From Azospirillum brasilense (lineage in GTDB: Bacteria; Pseudomonadota; Alphaproteobacteria; Azospirillales; Azospirillaceae): a stretch of DNA of 64,000 nt. Each line of letters opens with the position of its first letter. Position 1 is the stretch's first letter. Below are positions 45,273 to 54,382 of this stretch, in pieces. The position numbers and the translations under genes are program-made. The stretch is from contig NZ_QOKV01000013.1 of the NCBI RefSeq assembly GCF_008365405.1, positions 1-64,000 of the forward strand, given 5' to 3'. The notes under the pieces were generated by a model that saw only the letters and a list, made by a program, of their open reading frames with translations, searched no databases and had not been told where the DNA came from.

Positions 45273-46457
45273 GTGGAAGAGCGGTATCTGAGGGCGATCC
45301 GCAACGCGCTGGTCAAGCATCAGCAATGGCTGACGCGCGACCCCAGCATGAAGGGACGCTGCGCCGACCTCAGCTTCCACAACTTGTCGGGCCTGGGGCT
45401 GCGCCGCATCAACCTCAGCAGCGCCAAGCTCAGCGGGGCGAGCCTGAACAGCGCCCGGCTGAACGGTGCCGTTCTGTCGCGCACCGACCTGTTCGGCGCC
45501 GATCTGTCCAAGGCCGACCTCACCGGCGCGTCGCTGGAAGGCGCCGATCTGCGCGGCGCGCGGGTGGAGGGCGCCATGATGGAGGAGGCCAACCTGCGCG
45601 GCGCCGACCTGCGCAAGGGCATGATGCTGGGGGCGGACGAACGCAAGCCGGCGGGCAACGCCGACGGCAGCACCACCTTCATCGGGTCCAAGATGGCCCG
45701 CGCCATCCTGTCCGACGCGCGCTTGGCGCAGTGCGACTTCTCCGGCTGCGATCTCTGCGGCGCGACCTTTTCTGGCAGCGACATGACCGGAACGATCCTG
45801 ATCGGCGCCAATCTGATCGGTGCGGTGATGGAGCGGGTGGAGATGCAGGGCGCCTTGCTGTGCGGCGCCCGGCTGGACGACGAGTTGCGCCAGACGCTGG
45901 AGCGGCGCGGCATCGACGTCGACGGCACCGGGCTGGTCAGCCTCGCCGGGCGGATGGCCGACAGCATTTCCGCCCACCAGCTCTGGGTCGAGCGCAACGC
46001 CGCCGCCGGCTTGCGGCTGGAGATGCAGCGCGTCGACCTGCGCGGCTACAACTTCGCCAACCAGCTCCTGGCCGGCAGCGTGATGCGTTTCTGCGGGCTG
46101 CGCGGGGCGGATTTCTCCGGAGCGAAGCTGGTCATGGCGGACCTGTCCTACTGCGACCTGCGCGAGGCCGACTTCACCAGCGCCGACCTGTCCGGTTGCA
46201 ACCTGCGCGGCGCCAATCTGGCGGGGGCGAAGCTGTGGCGGGCGCGGCTGCGCCCGGTGGATCTGGCCGGGGACGGCAGCCGCCTGTGGCCGACCAACCT
46301 TGCCGAGGCCAGCCTGACCGGCGCCGACTTGCGCGACACCAGCCTCGCCCGCGCCATCCTGCACGGCACCGACCTGACGCGCATCCGCGCCACGGCCGAG
46401 ACCCTGCGCGGCGCCGATGTGAGCTTCGCCGTCGGGGTCGAACCGCAATACGCTTGA
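45273..46457 (+). CDS. Pentapeptide-repeat protein
   Basis: 394-residue protein built mostly of A(D/N)LXX repeats that fold into a right-handed quadrilateral beta-helix. Block 1 (about 40-120 from this start; SSAKLSGASLNSARLNGAVLS...) and block 2 (about 150-200) are followed by a non-repeat segment (about 205-260, RQTLERRGIDVDGTGLVSLAGRMADSISAHQLWVE). Block 3 runs to the end. The GTG at 45273 has GGAG 9 bases upstream; a GTG at 45228 is weaker. The function is unknown; some such proteins mimic DNA and protect gyrase, but nothing here shows that. Confidence 0.8.
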   Translation: MEERYLRAIRNALVKHQQWLTRDPSMKGRCADLSFHNLSGLGLRRINLSSAKLSGASLNSARLNGAVLSRTDLFGADLSKADLTGASLEGADLRGARVEGAMMEEANLRGADLRKGMMLGADERKPAGNADGSTTFIGSKMARAILSDARLAQCDFSGCDLCGATFSGSDMTGTILIGANLIGAVMERVEMQGALLCGARLDDELRQTLERRGIDVDGTGLVSLAGRMADSISAHQLWVERNAAAGLRLEMQRVDLRGYNFANQLLAGSVMRFCGLRGADFSGAKLVMADLSYCDLREADFTSADLSGCNLRGANLAGAKLWRARLRPVDLAGDGSRLWPTNLAEASLTGADLRDTSLARAILHGTDLTRIRATAETLRGADVSFAVGVEPQYA

Positions 46458-46464
46458 GACAGCC

Positions 46465-47457
46465 TTACGCGGCGTCCCGCACGCGGATGTGTCCCTGAAT
46501 GATCGCCGCGCGCGCCTCCTCCAGCCGGTCGCGCATGGCGGGTGTGACCAGCGCGCGGTTGTTGTCGTCCAGCGCGTAATCGACGCCGCGCTCGGCCAGC
46601 CCCAGGGCGCGCGAACCGGGAGTCCAGGCGCCGCTGCGTCCCTCCCCGAAAGCGCGCTCCACCGCCAGATCGACCCGTTTCAGCATCGAGGTCAGGATGG
46701 TGCCGGGGTAGAGGTGGTTCTGGTTGCTGTCCACCCCGATGGCGAAGCGTCCGGCGTCCTTGGCGGCGGCGAAGATGCCGAAGTTGGACACGCCCGCCCC
46801 GGCGAACACCACGTCGGCGCCGCGCTGGAACTGCGCCTTCGCCACCTCCGCCCCGGTGGTGGGGTCGTTGAAGGCGGCGGGGGTGGTGCCGACGAAATTG
46901 ACCAGCAGGCCGATGTCCGGGCGGGCGTGGCGGGCGCCCTGCTGGAAGCCGGCGATGAATTTGCGGATCAGCGGGATGTCCAGCGCCCCGATGAAGCCGA
47001 CGGTTCCCGTTCGCGAGGCCATGGCCGCCAGCATGCCGACGAGGAAGGCCCCCTCCTGCTCCTTGAAGGTCACGGACTGGACGTTCGGCGCCTCCACCAC
47101 CGCATCGACCAGGGTGAAGCGGACGGCGGGGTGTTTCGGCGCGAGGCTGGCGAGCGGTGCGGCGTAGTAGTAGCCGATCAGAGCGAGGTCGGTCACGCCG
47201 CGGCGCAGCAGGGCGGCCACCGCCTGCTCGAACTGCGCCGTGCTGGCCGGCAGATAGTCGCGGTAGGCGATCCCGGTGGCCTCCTTGAACCGCTCCGCCC
47301 CGGTAAAGGCGCCCTCGTTGAAGCTCTTGTCGAACTTCTGCCCGACCGCGTAGAGCAGCCCGGGCGCGAAGTCCTGCGCCCGCGCCGGAGCGGCGAGCGT
47401 GGCGAGGCCGGCGGCGCCCAGCGCCAGGACGGAACGGCGGGACAGCGGCTGGGGCAT
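46465..47457 (-). CDS. Bmp-family substrate-binding protein
   Basis: 330-residue periplasmic binding protein of the Bmp/Med family, with a twin-arginine-like signal (SRRSVLALGAAGLATLAAPARAQ, cleaved near residue 28). Body motifs are KFDKSFNEGAFTGAERFKEATG, EQEGAFLVGMLAAMASRTGTVGFIGALDIPLIRKF and QRGADVVFAGAGVSNFGIFAAAKD. The nucleoside-binding BmpDEFG type is the closest relative. No permease genes adjoin. Start at 47457 gives a proper signal; a longer frame adds an unlikely 43 residues. It is a second, separate member beside the one at 38291. Confidence 0.82.
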   Translation of the reverse strand: MPQPLSRRSVLALGAAGLATLAAPARAQDFAPGLLYAVGQKFDKSFNEGAFTGAERFKEATGIAYRDYLPASTAQFEQAVAALLRRGVTDLALIGYYYAAPLASLAPKHPAVRFTLVDAVVEAPNVQSVTFKEQEGAFLVGMLAAMASRTGTVGFIGALDIPLIRKFIAGFQQGARHARPDIGLLVNFVGTTPAAFNDPTTGAEVAKAQFQRGADVVFAGAGVSNFGIFAAAKDAGRFAIGVDSNQNHLYPGTILTSMLKRVDLAVERAFGEGRSGAWTPGSRALGLAERGVDYALDDNNRALVTPAMRDRLEEARAAIIQGHIRVRDAA

Positions 47458-47627
47458 CAGGCGGGCTTTTCCAAAAAGGAAGGGCAAGCGCAGTCTAGAC
47501 GGGAAGGGTGCATTGACGCATAGGTCAATTGAATAACCAATGCGTATGGACGGCGTCCCGGGGATGTGTGGTAGCATCGCCGACAACGGACCGGCTCCGG
47601 CGGAAGAACCATGGGGAGGGAAGCGAC

Positions 47628-48455
47628 ATGACGGACGCGCGCACGCTGACGGGCAAGACCCTGTTCATCACCGGCGCCAGCCGGGGCATCGGCAAGGCGA
47701 TCGCGCTGCGCGCCGCCCGCGATGGCGCCAACGTCGTCATCGCCGCCAAGACGTCGGAACCGCACCCCAGGCTGCCCGGCACCATCTTCTCCGCCGCGGA
47801 GGAGGTCGAGGCCGCCGGTGGCAAGGCGCTGCCGATCCTCTGCGACATCCGCGACGATGCCCAGGTGGCCGAGGCGGTGGCCCGCACGGTGGAGGCGTTC
47901 GGCGGCATCGACATCCTGGTGAACAACGCCAGCGCGATCAGCCTGACCGGCACGCTGGACACCCCGCTGAAACGCTGGGACCTGATGATGGGAGTCAACG
48001 GGCGGGGCACCTTCGCTTGCTCCCAGGCCTGCCTGCCGCATCTGTTGAAGACTTCGAACCCGCACATCCTGACCCTGTCGCCGCCGCTGAACCTCAATCC
48101 GCGCTGGTTCCAGCACCACACCGCCTACACCATCGCCAAATACGCGATGAGCCTGTGCACGCTGGGGATGAGCGCCGAGTTCCGCGGCAGGGTCGCCGTG
48201 AACTCCCTGTGGCCGCGCACGATCATCGGCACGGCGGCCATCGCCATGCTGAAGGGCGCCGCCGAGTTCGATAACTGCCGCAAGCCGGAGATCCTGGCCG
48301 ACGCCGCCCACGCCGTCCTGACCCGCGATGCTCGGACCTGCACCGGCCATTTCTTCATCGACGACGAGGTGCTGGCGGAGGAGGGCGTCACCGACCTGGA
48401 GCCCTATGCGGTCAAGCCGGGCGCCCCGCTGGCGCCGGACATCTTCCTGGATTGA
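47628..48455 (+). CDS. Short-chain dehydrogenase, HSDL2-like
   Basis: 275-residue NAD(P)-dependent oxidoreductase. TGASRGIGKAIAL (19-31), NNASAI and the active-site YTIAKYAMS tyrosine/lysine pair are visible. AAKTSEPHPRLPGTIFSAAEEVEAAGGKA and SPPLNLNPRWF are typical of HSDL2-type enzymes that act in fatty-acid metabolism. The SCP2 domain of animal HSDL2 is absent. The ATG at 47628 is 99 bases after another in-frame start. The substrate is unknown. Confidence 0.85.
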   Translation: MTDARTLTGKTLFITGASRGIGKAIALRAARDGANVVIAAKTSEPHPRLPGTIFSAAEEVEAAGGKALPILCDIRDDAQVAEAVARTVEAFGGIDILVNNASAISLTGTLDTPLKRWDLMMGVNGRGTFACSQACLPHLLKTSNPHILTLSPPLNLNPRWFQHHTAYTIAKYAMSLCTLGMSAEFRGRVAVNSLWPRTIIGTAAIAMLKGAAEFDNCRKPEILADAAHAVLTRDARTCTGHFFIDDEVLAEEGVTDLEPYAVKPGAPLAPDIFLD

Positions 48456-48788
48456 GGGCGGTCTGAAGGACCCGCGCCGCGCCGGGGGTGGCCATGCCGG
48501 GGCTAACCCTTTTATTGCCTGTGAACGCGCTTGGTGCAGGGCAGCGTTCCCACGATATCACAAGCATCGGCCGCCAAATTCAGTTACACTACGGTTTGTT
48601 TGCTCCCCAAATCGAAAGGGACCCTTTTCGCCGATCGGCTGATCCCCGGCTTATCCGCCATCCGGCAAGTGTCCGCACGTCCCTTTCCAGCTTGTTTTCA
48701 CACACCGTCCGGTTGGGGCGGAGCGGATGCTCGAACAGCGTCAAACACTGAGCTTGTCCCAGAACAATCGGTTCATTCCGGAGCTCTT
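48456..48788. other. Gene-free stretch of 333 bases
   Basis: Between the SDR and a small conserved-looking frame. It is more AT-rich than its flanks (for example CCCTTTTATTGCCTG near 48508). No convincing coding frame, terminator or -35/-10 pair with proper spacing is seen; TTACACT near 48584 could be a -10. It probably carries the promoter of the 85-residue gene that follows. Confidence 0.5.
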
Positions 48789-49046
48789 ATGACCATCGAG
48801 CTGCACACCTTTACCGTCACCCTGAATCAGTCGGAAGCAACAGCGTACAAGAGCTTGGCCGAGCATCGTGCCTGGGTCCGCACCGCGGTGTCCGACCTGT
48901 CGGAGGTGCTGCGCACCGCCGGCATGGGCGCGGAGGCCCGCCTGCGCGGGCACGACCGCTGCGGTCACCTCGTCGTCGAGGCGACCGACACGGGGGCCGA
49001 CTTCCTGCGCACCCTGCCGGCCATCGTCAGCGTGGAGGTCCACTGA
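48789..49046 (+). CDS. Small protein of unknown function
   Basis: 85-residue cytoplasmic protein without recognised domain. It has good G/C third-position bias and an alternating helix/strand look: TFTVTLNQSEATAYKSLAEHRAWVRTAV... then HLVVEATDTGADFLRTLPAIVSVEVH, which could be one ferredoxin-like half. GGAGCTCTT precedes the ATG. A strong terminator follows within 40 bases, supporting that it is a real single-gene transcript. Confidence 0.65.
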   Translation: MTIELHTFTVTLNQSEATAYKSLAEHRAWVRTAVSDLSEVLRTAGMGAEARLRGHDRCGHLVVEATDTGADFLRTLPAIVSVEVH

Positions 49047-49083
49047 CCGGCGAAGCGCAACGGTCTGATGGACGTCGATCAAG

Positions 49084-49113
49084 GGGCCGGAGCGGAAACG
49101 CTCCGGCCCTTTT
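49084..49113 (+). terminator. Bidirectional terminator between the small gene and argE
   Basis: GGGCCGGAGCG-GAAA-CGCTCCGGCCC, an 11-bp stem with a GNRA tetraloop, followed by TTTT. It sits between two convergent genes. Termination on the minus strand would be weaker because only two As precede the stem. Confidence 0.9.
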
Positions 49114-49116
49114 GCA

Positions 49117-50309
49117 TTACAGGCCCTTCTTCGCAGCGTCCTTCAGCCGGTGCAGGAAGCGCTCGGCGCGGGCGAGTTCGCTCAGCTCCACATACTCGTC
49201 GGGCTTGTGGGCCTGCTCGATGTCGCCGGGGCCGCAGACCACGGCGGGGATGTTGGCGATGCTGGTGAACAGCGCCCCCTCCGTGCCGAAGGCCACCTTG
49301 CCGTGGCCATTCTGCTCGGCGAGGTTCTTGACCAGCGTCACCTCCTCCGACTCCGGTGGGGTGTCGAGCGCCGGGCTGTCCGACAGGGTTTCCCAGGAGA
49401 AGCCGGCGTCGGGGCGCACGGCGCGCATCTCCGGCTCCAGCGTCTTGGCGAAGTCCCGCAATTCCTTCAGCATTGGCGCGACGGGATGGTCGGCCAGATG
49501 CCGGATCTCGAACTCGAAGGAGGCGTCGGACGGGACGATGTTGCGGGCCGTGCCGCCCTCCATCACCCCGGTGTGCACCGTGGTGTAGGGAATGTCGTAA
49601 TCGTGGTCGAACGGCCCCTGCTCGGCGAAGCGGCGGCCCATGCCGCGCAGGAAGGACACCAGCTCCGCCGCGTACTCCACGGCGTTCACCCCCTGCGGGG
49701 CGAGCGAGGAATGGCAGGCGTGGCCGTGGACGCGGCAGCGCAGCGCGACCTTGCCCTTGTGTCCGACGATCACCCGCATCCGCGTCGGCTCCCCGACGAC
49801 GCACAGGCGCGGCTTCACCGCCATCCCGGCGAGTTGGGTCAGCAGGCCGGGCACGCCGAGGCAGCCCAACTCCTCGTCGTAGGAGAAGGCGTAATGGACC
49901 GGTGTCGTCAGGTTGGCGGCCAGGAAGTCCGGCGCCATGGCCAACGCCGCCGCGATGAATCCCTTCATGTCCGCGGTGCCGCGCCCGAACAGCTTGCCGT
50001 CGCGCTCGGTCAGGGTGAAGGGATCGCTCGACCAGTCCTGGTCGTCCACCGGCACGACGTCGGTGTGGCCCGACAGGCAGACGCCGCCGCGGTCCGCCGG
50101 ACCGATGGTGGCGTAGAGGTTGGCCTTGGTCCGCTCCTCGTTGAACACCAGCGTGCTGGACACGCCCAGCGCCGCAAGATGGTCGCGGATGTAGTGGATC
50201 AGGTCGAGGTTGGAGTTGCGGCTGGTCGTGTCGAAGGCGATCAGGTCGCGCAGCAGCTCCAGCGTGCGCGGGCTGCACGCGGATGGGCCGGCGGGATCGG
50301 GTGAGGGCA

Positions 50310-50313
<4 letters not shown>
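49117..50313 (-). CDS. argE: ArgE-like acetylornithine deacetylase/N-acyl deacylase (M20)
   Basis: 398-residue M20-family zinc deacylase. The metal ligands are in LSGHTDVVPVD (His/Asp near 83), GTADMKG (near 112) and SYDEELG (catalytic Glu/Glu near 147). GKVALRCRVHGHACHSSLAPQGVNAVEYA is the dimerisation lid. N-acetylornithine is the annotated substrate, but the gene is the last of a peptide ABC operon, overlapping the ATPase gene by 4 bases. It may therefore deacylate imported N-acyl amino acids instead. Confidence 0.82.
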
Positions 50314-51313
<1,000 letters not shown>

Positions 51314-51317
<4 letters not shown>

Positions 51318-52303
51318 GCGGCGTCTCCCCGCGCTTCGGCCGCGACGGGATTCCAGCAGCGCCAAGCGCGGTCCTCCCGCTCGCCGCTCAATTCCGGCAT
51401 CACGGTGCAGGCTCCGCTGGACCGGTCGCAGCGCGGGCGGAAGGCGCAGCCCTCCGGCAGGTCGAGGACGGAGGGCGTCATACCGGGGATGGAGCGCAGC
51501 GGCACGCCGCGCCGGTTGCGGCTGGGCACCGATTCCAGCAGACCGCGGGTGTAGGGATGGCGCGGGCTGCCGATGATCTCCGCCACCGTCCCGGTCTCCA
51601 CCACCCGGCCGGCGTACATCACCGCCACCCGGTCGGCCAGCGCCGAGACGACGGCGAGGTCGTGGGTCACCCAGATCAGCGCCGTTCCCGTCTCGCGGCA
51701 GAGTTTCTGCACCTCGAACAGGATCTGCGCCTGGATGGTGACGTCGAGTGCGGTCGTCGGCTCGTCGGCGATGATCAGGTCGGGGGAGTGGAGGAGGGCA
51801 ATGGCGATGGCGACGCGCTGGCGCATGCCGCCGGAGAACTGGTGCGGGTAGGCGGCCAGCCGCTCGTCAGGCGAGGCGATGCCGACGCGGGCCAGCGCCC
51901 GGCGCGAGCGCTCCCACGCCTCGGCCCGGCTGACCTTGTCATGAGCCCGCACGGCCTCGACCATCTGCGTGCCGATGCTCAGCACCGGGTTCAGCGTCAT
52001 CATCGGGTCCTGGAAGATCATGGCGATGCGCCGCCCGCGGATGGCGCGCAGCCGCTTCTCCCCGGCGCCCACCAGATCCTCGCCCTGGAACAGCACCCGG
52101 CCGCCGACCACCCGGCCCGGCGGATCGACGAGGCCGAGGATGGATTGACCGGTCACCGACTTGCCGGAGCCGGACTCGCCGACCAGCCCGAGGATCTCGC
52201 CGCGGTCGAGCCGCAGGTCGACTCCGTCCACCGCCTTCACGGTGCCGGCGCGGGTGAGGAAATGGGTCTTCAGCCCGTCCACGCGCAGCAGGGGTTCGGT
52301 CAT
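51314..52303 (-). CDS. dppD: Dipeptide/oligopeptide ABC ATPase (DppD/OppD type)
   Basis: 329-residue ATPase with GESGSGKS, AMIFQDPMMTLNPV, FSGGMRQRVAIAIAL and LIIADEPTTALDVT motifs, and the same C-terminal cysteine cluster (CAFRPRCDRSSGAC). It is the partner of the DppF-type subunit. It overlaps that gene by 4 bases and is 10 bases after the permease gene. The ligand is not readable from the ATPase. Confidence 0.9.
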
Positions 52304-52313
52304 CGCGTGCCCC

Positions 52314-53216
52314 TCAATGGTTCAGGCGCGGGTTGAGGACGTCGCGCAGCCGGTCCCCCACCAGATTGATCGCCACGATGGTGACCAGCAGGGCGAGACC
52401 GGGGAACAGGCTGACCCAGTAATCGCCTGAGAGCATGTACTGGTAGCCCGACGCGATCAGCATCCCCAGCGACGGCTGGGTCACCGGCACGCCGACGCCG
52501 AGGAAGCTCAGCGTCGCCTCCAGCGCGATGGCGTGGGCGACCTGGACCGTCGCCACCACGATCAGCGGCGGCAGGCAGTTGGGCAGCAGGTGGCGCATCA
52601 TGATCCGCCGGTGGGGCAAGGCCAGGCACTGCGCGGCCTCGATGTACTCCTTGCGCCGCTCCACGAGGGCGGAGCCGCGGATGGTCCGCGCGTAATAGGC
52701 CCACTGCACGGCGGCCAGCGCGACGATGACCTTGTCCACCCCCTTGCCCAGCAGGGCCAGCAGGATCAGCGCGATCAGGATGGCCGGGAAGGAGAGCTGG
52801 ATGTCGACCAGCCGCATGACCAGCCCGTCCACCCGGTCCCCCGCATAGGCGGCGAGCAGCCCGACCGCCACCCCGACGGCGAGCGCGATCAGCGTGGCGA
52901 CCACCCCGACCAGCAGGCTGGTGCGCAGGCCGAAGACGATGGCCGACAGCATGTCGCGCCCCTGGTCGTCGGTGCCCAGCCAGTAGGTCCAGCCGCCGCC
53001 GCCCAGCGACCCCGGCGCCATCATGCCGTCGAGGATGTCCAGTTGCGCGAGGTCGTAGGGGTCCTGCGGCACCACCCAACGGGCGAACAGGGCGGCCAGC
53101 ACGATCAGCACCAGCACCGCCAGCCCGGCCAGCGCGGTGCGCGCCCGCGCGAAGTCCCGCGCCAGCCGCAGGAAGGGAGTCTCGACCGCCGGAGCCTTGG
53201 CCACAACCGTGCTCAT
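52314..53216 (-). CDS. dppC: Peptide ABC permease (DppC/OppC type)
   Basis: 300-residue inner-membrane permease with about six helices and a cytoplasmic N-terminus. The GTDDQGRDMLSAIVFGLRTSL motif near residue 85, the EAA-type loop EYIEAAQCLALPHRRIMMRHLLPN near 195 and LEATLSFLGVGV follow the OppC pattern. It overlaps the partner permease by 4 bases. Confidence 0.9.
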   Translation of the reverse strand: MSTVVAKAPAVETPFLRLARDFARARTALAGLAVLVLIVLAALFARWVVPQDPYDLAQLDILDGMMAPGSLGGGGWTYWLGTDDQGRDMLSAIVFGLRTSLLVGVVATLIALAVGVAVGLLAAYAGDRVDGLVMRLVDIQLSFPAILIALILLALLGKGVDKVIVALAAVQWAYYARTIRGSALVERRKEYIEAAQCLALPHRRIMMRHLLPNCLPPLIVVATVQVAHAIALEATLSFLGVGVPVTQPSLGMLIASGYQYMLSGDYWVSLFPGLALLVTIVAINLVGDRLRDVLNPRLNH

Positions 53217-54190
53217 GCCCGCCCTCCGCCCAACCGGATTCGCGGGTCGAGCAGCGAATAGACCAGATCGACGATCAGGTTGATGACGACGAACAGCAGC
53301 ACCGTGACCAGCAGGTAGGCGATCACCACCGGCCGGTCGAGCTGGAGGATGCTGTCGATCAGCAGCTTGCCCATGCCCGGCCAGGCGAAGACCGATTCCG
53401 TGACCACCGAGAAGGCGATGACGCTGCCCAGCTCCAGCCCGAGGACGGTGACCACCGGGATCATGATGTTCTTCAGGATGTGCACCCCGACGATGCGCGC
53501 GGGCGACAGCCCCTTGGCGCGAGCGAACTTCACATAGTCCTGCAAGGCGACCTCCCGCGTGCCGGCGCGGGCCAGCCGGATGACCAGCGACAGCTTGAAC
53601 AGGGCCAGATTGACGGCGGGCAGGATCAGATGCGCCAGCCCGTCGGCGGTCAGGAAACTCCATTGCACGCCGAACAGGCTGGCCGTCTCGCCGCGTCCGC
53701 CCGCCGGCAGCCAGCCCAGAGTCACCGCGAAGGCCATGATGAGCATCATGCCTACCCAGAAGGTGGGCAGCGAGAAGCCGAGGATCGAGCCGGTCATGAT
53801 GACCCGCCCGGCCAGGCTGTCCGGCTTCAGCCCGGCCCACAGCCCCAGCGGGATGCCCAGCACCACCGCCACCAGCATGGCGCAGAGCGCCAGCTCCAGC
53901 GTCGCCGGGAAGCGCTGGAGCACGAGGCCGAGCGCCGGCACCCCGTGCACGAAGCTGGTGCCGAGGTCGCCGCCGAGCGCGCTGTCCACGAAGCGGATGA
54001 ACTGCTCGTGCATGGGCTTGTCGAGCCCCAGCCGGGCGATGGCGGCGGCGCGTTCGAACTCGTCGGCCTCGGGGCTGATGAGCACGTCGATGGGGTTGCC
54101 GATGGCGAAGATGCCGGCGAAGACCAGCACCGACATCGCCACCACGACGACCGCGCTCTGCGCCAGCCGCCGGAGGATGAAGACAAGCAT
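53213..54190 (-). CDS. dppB: Peptide ABC permease (DppB/OppB type)
   Basis: 325-residue permease with MLVFILRRLAQSAVVVVAMS at the N-terminus. The LGWLPAGGRGE periplasmic loop, the EAA loop DYVKFARAKGLSPARIVGVHILKN and the C-terminal VVIAYLLVTVLLFVVINLIVDLVYSLLDPRIR are OppB hallmarks. The ATG at 54190 is chosen; the frame extends upstream only through the repeat at 54234-54373. It is the first permease after the binding-protein gene. Confidence 0.9.
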   Translation of the reverse strand: MLVFILRRLAQSAVVVVAMSVLVFAGIFAIGNPIDVLISPEADEFERAAAIARLGLDKPMHEQFIRFVDSALGGDLGTSFVHGVPALGLVLQRFPATLELALCAMLVAVVLGIPLGLWAGLKPDSLAGRVIMTGSILGFSLPTFWVGMMLIMAFAVTLGWLPAGGRGETASLFGVQWSFLTADGLAHLILPAVNLALFKLSLVIRLARAGTREVALQDYVKFARAKGLSPARIVGVHILKNIMIPVVTVLGLELGSVIAFSVVTESVFAWPGMGKLLIDSILQLDRPVVIAYLLVTVLLFVVINLIVDLVYSLLDPRIRLGGGRA

Positions 54191-54233
54191 GGCGCCTTTA
54201 CCCCACGGGTGTGACGGATGAGGGAGCGTCGCC

Positions 54234-54373
54234 CCCTCTCCCGTCCCGGGAGAGGGAGGGGCCCGCCGCATGGCGGCGGGAGGGTGAGGGTAAAGCCAAG
54301 GATAAGGGGGCTGATCCTTGCACGACCCTCACCCGCCCGCTGCGCGGGCACCCTCTCCCGGGGCGGGAGAGGG
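54234..54373. repeat. Palindromic repeat, copy B, in the peptide-transporter operon
   Basis: CCCTCTCCC-n5-GGGAGAGGG hairpins at 54234-54256 and 54351-54373 enclose CCCGCC..GGCGGG, GGGTGAGGG, CCCTCACCC and GCCCGC..GCGGGC elements. It occupies nearly the whole gap between the binding-protein gene and dppB, starting 44 bases upstream of dppB. As RNA it can fold into a large stem and may limit read-through or protect the upstream message. Confidence 0.88.
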
Positions 54374-54382
54374 ATGAAACGC

